Assembly (NCBI GenBank): GCA_002329565.1
Contig: DCTM01000054.1
Coordinates: 1 to 14,566 of the forward strand
DNA from: Firmicutes bacterium UBA1440
Lineage (GTDB): Bacteria > Bacillota > Clostridia > Peptostreptococcales > Anaerovoracaceae
DNA: 14,566 bases
Reading direction: 5' to 3'
Position numbers and translations under genes: made by a program. The notes under the pieces are model-generated. The model saw nothing but the letters and a program-made list of their open reading frames with translations. It had not been told where the DNA came from and searched no databases. This document shows positions 6,212 to 13,109 of the stretch, in pieces; position 1 is the stretch's first letter; every line of letters begins with the position of its first letter.

Positions 6212-6729
6212 TCCTCAGCAGTATTTCTCTGTTCTTTATCCCCGCATTAATTACGATTATTCTTGTGCACGGGCTGCGAAACAAGACACCCATGTACGAT
6301 TGCTTTGTCAACGGTGCTAAGGACGGTCTACGCACGGCAGTGGAAATGCTGCCGTTTATCATTGCGATCTTTATCGGTATCCAATCACTGACCGTTTCGG
6401 GTGCAATAGAATTCCTCAAGGATCTGTTGGCTCCCATCTCATCGCCGCTCGGAATCCCTGAGGAACTTATTTCTTTGATCTTGCTGCGCCCTATTTCGGG
6501 CAGCGGCTCATTGGTTCTCGCGGAGCAAATCATGCGTGAGAGCGGAACAGACGGGCTGATCGGACGCGCAGCTTCGGTGATGACCGGATCGTGCGAAACA
6601 GTTTTTTACGTACTTGCCATCTATTTCGGAGTTACATCCGTAAAAAAAATGAGACACGCGTTTCACGCAGGTCTCATCGGATATGTTGTGGGGGTAGCAG
6701 CATCGATTGCAATCTGCCGGGTTATGTGA
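6202..6729 (+). CDS. spmB: Spore maturation protein B
   Basis: A 175-residue membrane protein with the second Gate-type domain, partner of SpmA. The family-typical MYDCFVNGAKDGLRTAVEML lies at about 31-50, LLRPISGSGSLVLAEQI at about 94-110, and GSCETVFYVLAIYFG at about 129-143. Hydrophobic spans alternate with these. The ATG at 6202 has AAAGGAGA upstream and lies inside the end of spmA, which indicates coupling. The stop overlaps the end of the convergent trmN6-like gene by eight bases, and I see no terminator, so the two transcripts may overlap. Confidence 0.92.
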   Translation: MSLILSSISLFFIPALITIILVHGLRNKTPMYDCFVNGAKDGLRTAVEMLPFIIAIFIGIQSLTVSGAIEFLKDLLAPISSPLGIPEELISLILLRPISGSGSLVLAEQIMRESGTDGLIGRAASVMTGSCETVFYVLAIYFGVTSVKKMRHAFHAGLIGYVVGVAASIAICRVM

Positions 6730-7504
6730 TCCTCTCGTATATAGATTGGATCTCCTCGTTATAACTGCCGTCGGCCTCGTATACATACAGATCAGGCAAC
6801 CATTTCAGTTCCTGTCCCGCTCCCTTTATGCAATGCAACAGGAGTATGTTCGGAGCAGTGTCCTTCTTTGGTGTCACAAGCCGTAAAGCCTTAGGCTCAA
6901 GTCTGTATTGTCTGCACAGGCATAAGATATCGACAATGCGTGACGGTCTGTGCACCATGTAGAAATCTCCTCGTTCCTTGAGCAATCTCGCACTGCAGGA
7001 AAGAAAATCCTCCAGCCCTCCTCCGGTTTCATGGCGAGCAATATGCTTGGCATAGTTGGAATTCGTCAGTCCGCACCGTGCCGTGAAATATGGGGGATTG
7101 CAAGTTACAGCTTCTACTCCCTCACATCCGATTTCGGCTTTGATACGCGCGGGCAAGGCCGGATCTTCAACTCCACCGTGAAAAATACGAATGCGATCTG
7201 ACAGTCCGTTCTGCTCGACGTTATGCACTGCAAGTGCATAGGAGCTTTCTTGCACCTCTACCCCTGCGATAACTGCACTGTCCGTCTTCCGGCTGAGAAT
7301 CAGCGGTATGATGCCCGTCCCCGTTCCGAGATCTGCGAGCATAGTCTGCGAACCATAAAAGCGTTCTCTGTTTCTGCTTCCTCCTCGGGCCGCAAAATCG
7401 GCAAGTATTACAGCGTCAATACCGTAACAAAACTCCTTAGGTCTCTGAGTCAGCCTCAGACTGCCGAATCCAATCTCATCCGTCCTTTCTTCTTCGTTCC
7501 GCAT
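6722..7504 (-). CDS. TrmN6/YabB-type adenine N6-methyltransferase, probably tRNA-modifying
   Basis: A 260-residue SAM-dependent methyltransferase. Motif I is LADLGTGTGIIPLIL (56-70), the acidic residue after strand 2 is in GVEVQ (81-85), and the catalytic N6-adenine motif is NPPY (136-139). The E. coli homologue YfiC (TrmN6) methylates A37 of tRNA-Val. The B. subtilis orthologue YabB lies in the same place near tmk-holB-ricT, so this is very probably its counterpart; the substrate here is inferred. The ATG at 7504 is three bases past the ricT stop, with AAAGGA seven bases upstream, so it is the last gene of the tmk operon. N-terminal features such as TQRPKEFCYGIDAVILADF are typical of the family. 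Confidence 0.9.
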   Translation of the reverse strand: MRNEEERTDEIGFGSLRLTQRPKEFCYGIDAVILADFAARGGSRNRERFYGSQTMLADLGTGTGIIPLILSRKTDSAVIAGVEVQESSYALAVHNVEQNGLSDRIRIFHGGVEDPALPARIKAEIGCEGVEAVTCNPPYFTARCGLTNSNYAKHIARHETGGGLEDFLSCSARLLKERGDFYMVHRPSRIVDILCLCRQYRLEPKALRLVTPKKDTAPNILLLHCIKGAGQELKWLPDLYVYEADGSYNEEIQSIYERIT

Positions 7505-7507
7505 GAC

Positions 7508-8428
7508 TTAATCCTTTAAAAGCACCTTGATTTCATCGAGTATTTCTTCGTCAATATCTCCGAAAATATCATCTTTTTCGTTATGCTTTTCTTTACCGGA
7601 GCGTTTAATATCTTTCTTCTTGTATACTGAGATATCCGGGGAAATCTTCTCAGGCCTGTCACCGTCACTTTCTTCGATTATCAAACGCGCCTTAATCTTG
7701 CTCTCTAAAATGTTGGTCTCTACAACTATAGCGGGGCCATCCGGTGTTTGAATGCGCTCTCCGGCATATGGCATGCCTTTACGCAGTTGCATATAGGTAT
7801 CATTTTCATATTTGAGGCAACACATCAATCTCCCGCATATACCTGAGATCTTCGATGGGTTCAACGATAGGTTCTGTACCTTGGCCATCTTTATCGAAAC
7901 CGGTTCAAAGTCCGCAAGCCATGAACTGCAGCAGAGACTCCTGCCGCAAGCCCCGATGCCTCCGAGCATCTTGGCCTCATCTCTGACTCCGATTTGGCGC
8001 AGTTCTATTCTCATACGGAAGACCCCGGCCAAATCTTTGACCAGTTCTCTGAAATCGACTCTTCCGTCTGCAGTGAAGTAAAAGATAATCTTGCTGTTAT
8101 CGAACGTATACTCCACGTCGATCAGTTTCATCTCGAGCCCGTGCTTATCAATCTTCTCTTGGCAGAGGTTCATGGCACGTTCTTTTTTCTTAAGATTTTC
8201 CTGATATTGAACGACGTCCTTTTCGTCGGCCATGCGAATGATTTTCTTCAGCGGCTGCACGATCTTATTTTCACTGACGGATTTTTCCTCCATCGCAACA
8301 GTGCCGAATTCCATCCCGCGTGCCGTCTCGACAATTACGTTTGACCCAAGCGGAAATTCTCTGCCGTCCGGGTCAAAATAATATACCTTACCGGCACTCT
8401 TGAAACGAATGCCTACCACATTTATCAT
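7508..8428 (-). CDS. ricT: PSP1-domain protein RicT (YaaT)
   Basis: A 306-residue RicT. In B. subtilis RicT joins RicA and RicF in an iron-sulfur complex that assists RNase Y in mRNA maturation and influences the Spo0A phosphorelay, so it affects competence, biofilm formation and sporulation. The conserved cysteines are in GIGACGRSLCCSSW (Cys161, 166, 167) and ICGRLMCCLKYE (Cys198, 203, 204). The N-terminus MINVVGIRFKSAGKVYYFDP is typical, and the C-terminal 40 residues are highly charged. The ATG at 8428 is preferred (GGAGG seven bases away); ATG at 8431 is adjacent. The ribosome site lies in the end of holB, so translation is coupled. The yabA gene that follows yaaT in B. subtilis is absent here. 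Confidence 0.94.
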   Translation of the reverse strand: MINVVGIRFKSAGKVYYFDPDGREFPLGSNVIVETARGMEFGTVAMEEKSVSENKIVQPLKKIIRMADEKDVVQYQENLKKKERAMNLCQEKIDKHGLEMKLIDVEYTFDNSKIIFYFTADGRVDFRELVKDLAGVFRMRIELRQIGVRDEAKMLGGIGACGRSLCCSSWLADFEPVSIKMAKVQNLSLNPSKISGICGRLMCCLKYENDTYMQLRKGMPYAGERIQTPDGPAIVVETNILESKIKARLIIEESDGDRPEKISPDISVYKKKDIKRSGKEKHNEKDDIFGDIDEEILDEIKVLLKD

Positions 8429-8431
8429 CAT

Positions 8432-9319
8432 CTATCCTCCAATTTTTAACATCATACATTTAAGAGCATATCCCACGCCCATATTTCGCTGCAGATTGCG
8501 GCGCGCTTCCTCTACCGCGGCTATAGCGTCGAAGATGTGCCGCCGATAGAGAGCCGCGGGCGATTCCGCAAAACTCTCATCGCTGTATACAGTCTCCGCG
8601 TCGCCCGCGACAGCGTTTCCGACGCCTCCTGCGACATTTGTGACGCTTTCACGAAGCAAACGCCCATACTCGGTTTCCAGAGCGTCGAGAAACGCAAGCG
8701 CGCTTCCTTTGTCCTCCGTCACCGGCTTAACCTTTTGACTCAACAAATAAAACGGAGATCCTTTCAACAACAGAACCGACAACTGCTGTGCGAGCAAGCA
8801 CATGCTTTCGTCACTCTCGTTTACCTCATACGAAAAGCGATACAGGATACATCTGGAACGTATCGTATCTGTGAGGTTCTCCGCATTCTCCGACAGAAGA
8901 ATCATCACCGTGCCCGGTGTCGGCTCTTCCAAAGTCTTCAGCAATCTGTTCTGTGCACGCAGCGTCATCGTATCGGCATCCGACATAATCACGATGTTGC
9001 GCGCACCAAACGGTTTGTTGCGCAACCTCTCCTGCATATTCTCTATTGCCTCGTCCTTGATCGAGTTGCCGTCTGCGCCGATGAGAATCAGATCCTCATA
9101 GTTTCCGTGATTGAGCTTTATACACGTCAAACATGTATCGCACCCACGTCCGCACTGTTGCTCGCAGAGGATAGCCTTGACAAAGCACAGTGCGATAGTC
9201 TCCTTATCAATGCACGCGCTGCCTTCGAAAATATAGGCATGTGATACATTGCCCTTCTCCGCCGCTTCCGTAAGCCGTCTCTTAATATTTTCGTTTATAC
9301 AGATATCATCAAACGTCAT
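8432..9319 (-). CDS. holB: DNA polymerase III delta' subunit
   Basis: A 295-residue clamp-loader delta' subunit, a structural AAA+ component that helps open and load the sliding clamp. A zinc-binding module is formed by CGRGCDTCLTC (Cys56, 60, 63, 66). The position of the Walker A loop is degenerate (EGSACIDKET, no GKT), as expected because delta' does not hydrolyse ATP. RLLKTLEEP (125-133) and the SRC motif (155-157) are family signatures. The C-terminal third is divergent. The ATG at 9319 is four bases after the tmk stop; the nearest purine-rich site (AGAGGGG) is about 13 bases away, so coupling with tmk is likely. Position between tmk and ricT matches Bacillus apart from missing yaaQ and yaaR. 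Confidence 0.93.
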   Translation of the reverse strand: MTFDDICINENIKRRLTEAAEKGNVSHAYIFEGSACIDKETIALCFVKAILCEQQCGRGCDTCLTCIKLNHGNYEDLILIGADGNSIKDEAIENMQERLRNKPFGARNIVIMSDADTMTLRAQNRLLKTLEEPTPGTVMILLSENAENLTDTIRSRCILYRFSYEVNESDESMCLLAQQLSVLLLKGSPFYLLSQKVKPVTEDKGSALAFLDALETEYGRLLRESVTNVAGGVGNAVAGDAETVYSDESFAESPAALYRRHIFDAIAAVEEARRNLQRNMGVGYALKCMMLKIGG

Positions 9320-9322
9320 TCG

Positions 9323-9958
9323 CTACAGAAATCCCCTCTCGCGCATCAGCGCCTCAATATGTCCGATCAGTGCCTTACTGATCGCTTCAACACTGTCGTC
9401 TGCATTCACACCGACAAAGCGATCGTATTCGCGTTCCAATTGCAAATAGCCCTCGTACACGCGTTGGTGAAATGCCTGCTGCTCATCTTCAATTCTGTCC
9501 AAACTGCGCTCCTTCATGCGTGCCCTGCCGGTCTGCGGATCTATATGCATAAGCAGTGTCAGATCCGGCATGTAACCCTGCACAGCATATTCGTTAATCG
9601 CACGTACACAGTCACCCAGCTCACGCCCATACCCCTGGTAAGCGATGCCGGAATCCAAAAAACGATCACAGATTACAATCTCGCCCCTGTCGATTGCCGG
9701 CCCAATCACCTCGGCAACCAACTGCGCCCGAGAAGCCGCATACAAAAACGCCTCTGTCAGATCTGCCATCTCTCTGTTTTCTTTGTCGAGAATCAATGTC
9801 CTGATCTTCTCACTGATTTTAGTTCCTCCGGGTTCACGCGTAAAGATGACCGGATAGGTCTTTTCTTTAAAGTACGTCTTCAGCCGCTCGATTTGAGTGG
9901 ATTTCCCGGAACCGTCCGGTCCCTCAATGGTTATAAACAAGCCTTTTTTTATCGCCAT
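9323..9958 (-). CDS. tmk: Thymidylate kinase
   Basis: A 211-residue dTMP kinase, normal length, making dTDP for DNA synthesis in the cytoplasm. The P-loop is GPDGSGKST (13-21). FTREPGGT (39-46) and the CDRFLDSGIAYQG segment (97-109, with the DR motif) bind dTMP. The lid lies around residues 145-160 (RARMKERSLDRIEDEQ). The ATG at 9958 has GGAG six bases upstream. It overlaps the end of the small upstream gene by ten bases and is followed after three bases by the holB region, so it is the second gene of a tight operon whose promoter lies at 10162-10191. Confidence 0.96.
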   Translation of the reverse strand: MAIKKGLFITIEGPDGSGKSTQIERLKTYFKEKTYPVIFTREPGGTKISEKIRTLILDKENREMADLTEAFLYAASRAQLVAEVIGPAIDRGEIVICDRFLDSGIAYQGYGRELGDCVRAINEYAVQGYMPDLTLLMHIDPQTGRARMKERSLDRIEDEQQAFHQRVYEGYLQLEREYDRFVGVNADDSVEAISKALIGHIEALMRERGFL

Positions 9959-10119
9959 CGCTTACTCCGTCGTCTGCGCAAGCCATCGTCACTCCTGTGT
10001 TGCGACGTCGCCTCCGCCTTTTTTATCACATCTTCAATAGTTTTCAAAAGCAAATACCTTGACAAAAGCACGATTGGGAGACACAACAAGATAAGCAATA
10101 TAACTTTAAAAACGATCAC
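9949..10119 (-). CDS. 56-residue small membrane protein in front of tmk
   Basis: A GTG at 10119 opens a 56-codon frame with GGAGG six bases upstream, one of the best ribosome sites in the window. The product has a hydrophobic N-terminal segment at residues 1-25 (start MIVFKVILLILLCLPIVLLS), a short amphipathic helix (TIEDVIKKAEAT) and a strongly basic tail (RRRRSKRWR at 48-56). The stop overlaps the first codons of tmk, which implies coupling. I recognise no family, and the B. subtilis tmk region has no gene I can equate with it. The short length and biased composition leave some doubt, but promoter, ribosome site and overlap together favour a real gene. Confidence 0.6.
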   Translation of the reverse strand: MIVFKVILLILLCLPIVLLSRYLLLKTIEDVIKKAEATSQHRSDDGLRRRRSKRWR

Positions 10120-10161
10120 GGTATCCCTCCCTCGAGCAATTGCAATAAATCATATACAAGC

Positions 10162-10191
10162 ATTTTACCATACCAAAGCGCCAACCGTCAA
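10162..10191 (-). promoter_or_regulatory. Probable sigma-A promoter of the tmk operon
   Basis: TTGACG (10186-10191) and TAAAAT (10162-10167) are 18 bases apart on the minus strand, about 40 bases ahead of the small gene before tmk. It follows the terminator of the HisC-like gene, so the operon probably starts here. Confidence 0.65.
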
Positions 10192-10202
10192 ATAAACCCG
10201 CA

Positions 10203-10243
10203 AAAGAAAAGGGACCGCGCTCCACACAATGCGGGGTGCGATC
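10203..10243 (-). terminator. Terminator after the HisC-like gene
   Basis: Arms 10213-10223 and 10233-10243 form an 11-position GC-rich stem with two mismatches and one wobble pair around a 9-base loop. On the minus strand it is followed by CCCTTTTCTTTT. It lies about 20 bases after the stop codon at 10266. Confidence 0.7.
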
Positions 10244-10265
10244 TCTGTACTTCGGATTTTGATTC

Positions 10266-11366
10266 TTAAATATTCCGATCCGCTTCTCGGAGCAACGTGC
10301 AGAGCAGATCCATGTCCTTCTCCGCCGGCACCATCAGGCGCACAGAGTTGACGGACAGATTGTCGAACGAAGCGCCGCTGACCGAGAGAATCCCCACATC
10401 GGCGAGCGTTTTCGCAAGGTCAATGCTTTCATCGTCCGTATACAACAACGAAATGCAAGTGCTGTCTGCGGTATTCGCGATCTTGATCTTGCCCGAGAGC
10501 GTCTCTCTCAGCTTCTTGCTCTTGCGCTCCGTCGCTTGCAGCAAATCCTGCAAATAATCGCCGTCGCACAGCATCGAGACCGCCAGTTCGCGAGCGAACC
10601 CGTTGCAACTGAAGGGTATGGCCAGTTTATTGAGCTGGGCGATGATTTCCGGTGCCGCCAGCGCATAGCCGAAACGCATCCCGGCCATTCCGTAGCCCTT
10701 GGATAAGGTTTTCACCACGATAAGCCCGTTCAGCTTGTTGACCTCAGAGACCATCGAATCGGCCTCCGTCATATATTCTCCGTACGCCTCGTCTACGATC
10801 AGAGCCGCATCGACAGCGTCGGCCGCCGCGTGGATCTCGAAAAGCCGGCGCTTGCTCAGAATTTGCCCTGTGGGATTGTTCGGATTATCCACATAGACAA
10901 CATCCGGCTTATTCTGCTTGATAGAGAGGCACAGTTCATCCACATTGATTTTGTAGTTTTCATCCTTTTTCAGCGGAACGCCGATATAGCGTGCGCCTCT
11001 GAAATGCACATCGTCCACATAAGCCGAAAACTGCGGTGCATATCCGAGTAGCGTTTTCCTGTTATCCAGAAACAGTGTATTCAGATTGATGAGCACATCG
11101 ATCGACCCGGCTCCCAGAGAGAGATTCTCGCGCGTCAAGGTCGGATTTTGCGTCCGCAGCTTTGCCGATAGGATGTCAAACACTTCATCCTTGTGCGGGT
11201 AATGCTTCAAGCTGTCCTCGGATATATTTTTGAGCCTTTCCGCCACGCGCTCCGGAAGCGGCTCCATATTCACGCCCAAGGAGCAGTCTATCTTGCATAC
11301 CTTCCCCGCACAGCCTGCATATGTCTTGGGTGTATAGTCAATCACACTTTGATTCATGTGCGCCAT
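10266..11366 (-). CDS. HisC-like PLP-dependent aminotransferase
   Basis: A 366-residue class I/II fold-type I enzyme of the histidinol-phosphate aminotransferase/CobD group. DNPNNPTG (160-167) and VDEAYGEY (191-198) contact the cofactor. VKTLSKGYGMAGMRFGYA (218-235) contains the Schiff-base Lys223 and the phosphate-binding Arg231. The start is the ATG at 11366, with TAGGAGG upstream. The N-terminus has three cysteines in 19-28 (CAGKVCKIDC), which is not usual. No other his or cob genes are nearby, so the substrate cannot be named; it could transaminate histidinol phosphate, decarboxylate threonine phosphate or act on another amino acid. It lies 158 bases after the class III enzyme on the same strand with no clear terminator between, so the two may share a transcript. 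Confidence 0.85.
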   Translation of the reverse strand: MAHMNQSVIDYTPKTYAGCAGKVCKIDCSLGVNMEPLPERVAERLKNISEDSLKHYPHKDEVFDILSAKLRTQNPTLTRENLSLGAGSIDVLINLNTLFLDNRKTLLGYAPQFSAYVDDVHFRGARYIGVPLKKDENYKINVDELCLSIKQNKPDVVYVDNPNNPTGQILSKRRLFEIHAAADAVDAALIVDEAYGEYMTEADSMVSEVNKLNGLIVVKTLSKGYGMAGMRFGYALAAPEIIAQLNKLAIPFSCNGFARELAVSMLCDGDYLQDLLQATERKSKKLRETLSGKIKIANTADSTCISLLYTDDESIDLAKTLADVGILSVSGASFDNLSVNSVRLMVPAEKDMDLLCTLLREADRNI

Positions 11367-11524
11367 TATTTTCCTCCTAAAAAAACAGAGCTCGGAAATC
11401 GATGTCTGCACTGACTTCGCTTTCACAAGCCCTGAGATTTCGTTCACTTAACTTATCTTTGCTTCTATCCTTCTTACGCTTCGCTTTCCGGAGTCTTGAC
11501 GGATTTAAAGCAGTTGCAGCATAA

Positions 11525-12862
11525 TTACCATCCTTTGATTTGTGACAGGACACTGTCGGGGATTTCTCCCGCGATCAGCTTTTTAATCGCATTCTCTATC
11601 ACTCGGACACAAGTATCTATTTGTTCTCTCGTGATGATAAGAGGCGGCTGAATCCTTAAACTGCCTTTCCCTAAGAAGGTAATAAGCACACCGTTTTGCA
11701 CACAATCCCAGCATACTTTCAAGATTGCGTTCCTGTCCGGGTTCATCGTCGCTTGGCTGTCAACAAAGTCTACTGCGATCGAAAATCCGAGTCCCCGCAC
11801 ATCACCGACGATATCGTATTTGCCCTGCAGCGCTTTGAGCTTATCCAGGAAGTATTTACCGTCTTCTGCGGCCTTTTCCACCAAGTGATCGCGCTCGGTA
11901 ATTTCTATCGCCTTCAGCGCGGCTGCACATACTGTGGTATTGCCTGCAAGCGTAAACAAATGGGCAGGCGGCTCCAAGCAATCCAAAACCTCCGCTCTGC
12001 CGACGATTGCGCCCATCGGCAGACCGCCGCCGATTGATTTGCCGCAAACGATCAAATCGGGAGCGACATCGAAATGCTCGATGGCGAACCATTTCCCACT
12101 TCGCCCGAATCCCTGCTGAATCTCGTCCGAAACAAACAAAATACCGTGTTCTTGGCACAAATCGTACAGTGCCTGCACATACTTCTTCGGGGGACAGATG
12201 ATGCCTGCATCTCCCTCAATCGGCTCAAAGAATACCGCCGCAACTTCCTCCGGCGGAAGATAGGATGCGAAGGCCGTTTTAATCTCATTGAGACATTCCA
12301 AATTACATGCGGTGTTTTCCTTATCGTAAGGACATGCATAGCAAGCCGGATAAGAGAAGTGGGTTACATCCGGAAGCGGATCGAGCTTTCTTCTCATATT
12401 GGTGTTGATGGCCGATACCGAGATTGCGCCGTATGTACTGCCGTGATAAGCACCCTTAAAGGAGATTAACCTGTTTCTCTTCGTGTACCCCTTTGCAAAT
12501 TTGATTGCCCCGTCGATGGAGTCGGATCCCGAAAGTCCAAACGCAACCTTTTTCGGAAAATCGCCCGGCGTGAGCTCTGTAAGCTTTTTTGCAAGCTCTA
12601 CGTTTTTTTCCGTATAAACATAAGCGGGCGTAATCTGACATATCTTCTTCATCTGTTCATACACCGCTTCCGCGATTTCTTTGTTGCCGTTTCCGGTATT
12701 CGCCGATCCGGCACTTGCCAGAAGATCAATGTATTCGTTTCCTTCCGTGTCGTAAAGCAATGCTCCGGCGCCTCTTTCAAAAACCATATCGTAATACGGA
12801 ATCTTTTGAACCTTCGATATGTACCTGCTTTCTCCTTCACGAACCATTTGCTCTCTTGTCAT
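11525..12862 (-). CDS. Class III PLP aminotransferase, resembling branched-chain amino-acid 2-epimerase
   Basis: A 445-residue class III (GABA aminotransferase-like) enzyme; numbers here are for the ATG start. The PLP lysine is Lys275 in VCGKSIGGGLP, and the aspartate and glutamate of FVSDEIQQGFGRSG lie near 246-247. The substrate-channel SGSDSIDGAIKFAKGYT and YHGSTYG segments are intact. From memory, the DLLASAGSANTGNGNKEI and TPAYVYT segments and the GW C-terminus resemble the isoleucine 2-epimerase of lactobacilli, which interconverts L-isoleucine and D-allo-isoleucine. GABA or ornithine-type transamination is the alternative. Four cysteines at 174-190 (CYAC and CNLEC) suggest a structural or metal site. 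The ATG at 12862 with AAAGGAG upstream is preferred to the GTG at 12874. A promoter and a long inverted repeat lie upstream. Confidence 0.88.
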   Translation of the reverse strand: MTREQMVREGESRYISKVQKIPYYDMVFERGAGALLYDTEGNEYIDLLASAGSANTGNGNKEIAEAVYEQMKKICQITPAYVYTEKNVELAKKLTELTPGDFPKKVAFGLSGSDSIDGAIKFAKGYTKRNRLISFKGAYHGSTYGAISVSAINTNMRRKLDPLPDVTHFSYPACYACPYDKENTACNLECLNEIKTAFASYLPPEEVAAVFFEPIEGDAGIICPPKKYVQALYDLCQEHGILFVSDEIQQGFGRSGKWFAIEHFDVAPDLIVCGKSIGGGLPMGAIVGRAEVLDCLEPPAHLFTLAGNTTVCAAALKAIEITERDHLVEKAAEDGKYFLDKLKALQGKYDIVGDVRGLGFSIAVDFVDSQATMNPDRNAILKVCWDCVQNGVLITFLGKGSLRIQPPLIITREQIDTCVRVIENAIKKLIAGEIPDSVLSQIKGW

Positions 12863-12915
12863 TTTTTCTTTCACTCCTTTACTGCTTTCCTGTCTCTCCT
12901 CCTACAACTTATTGA

Positions 12916-12950
12916 CAACAGATGGAATTATCAGAAAATTTCATCTGTTG
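12916..12950. promoter_or_regulatory. Inverted repeat over the class III transcription start
   Basis: CAACAGATGGAATT (12916-12929) and AATTTCATCTGTTG (12937-12950) are inverted with 13 of 14 positions pairing and a 7-base spacer. It begins two bases downstream of the -10 box, so it covers the predicted transcription start. It could be a repressor operator or a 5' hairpin in the mRNA. CAGAAAATTT (12932-12941) in its centre recurs in the repeat at 14326-14354. Confidence 0.7.
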
Positions 12951-12952
12951 CC

Positions 12953-12981
12953 ATATTATCATAGCTATAAAGCACTTTCAA
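12953..12981 (-). promoter_or_regulatory. Sigma-A promoter of the class III gene
   Basis: TTGAAA (12976-12981) and TAATAT (12953-12958) are 17 bases apart on the minus strand, giving a leader of about 85 bases. Confidence 0.7.
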
Positions 12982-13013
12982 GCCTTATTGTTTTCTCCCG
13001 GATGAATCCTGTT

Positions 13014-13109
13014 CACTATAAAGATCAACATTCTTTATCGTAGTGCCGCGATATAGCGATACCGGCCGACTTATGATTTAACCGGGGTACCTTCCGAGAG
13101 GCTTTTTTT
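13014..13109 (+). other. Structured intergenic stretch between transporter and class III gene
   Basis: CACTATAAAG (13014-13023) pairs with CTTTAT plus TAGTG (13033-13045) with a short bulge, GCCG and CGGC flank 13045-13066, and CCTTCCGAGAGGC is followed by seven T on the plus strand (13103-13109). The final stem is only four pairs. It could be a small plus-strand RNA with a weak terminator or poor structure after the transporter gene. I match it to no known RNA. Confidence 0.2.

Noticed and set aside
9359..10195. A 278-codon plus-strand open frame across tmk
   Set aside because: It is antisense to tmk and the small upstream gene, has no ribosome site and its composition is typical of a shadow frame.
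11367..11524. GAAAGCGAAG twice in the gap between the two PLP enzymes
   Set aside because: Two copies of a 10-mer in purine-rich DNA without symmetry, regular spacing or promoter context; treated as chance. I see no gene, terminator or clear promoter in this gap.
13045..13109. Guanidine-I riboswitch suggested by CCGAGAGG
   Set aside because: Only a short piece matches; the other conserved ykkC segments are absent and no efflux or urea-carboxylase gene follows.
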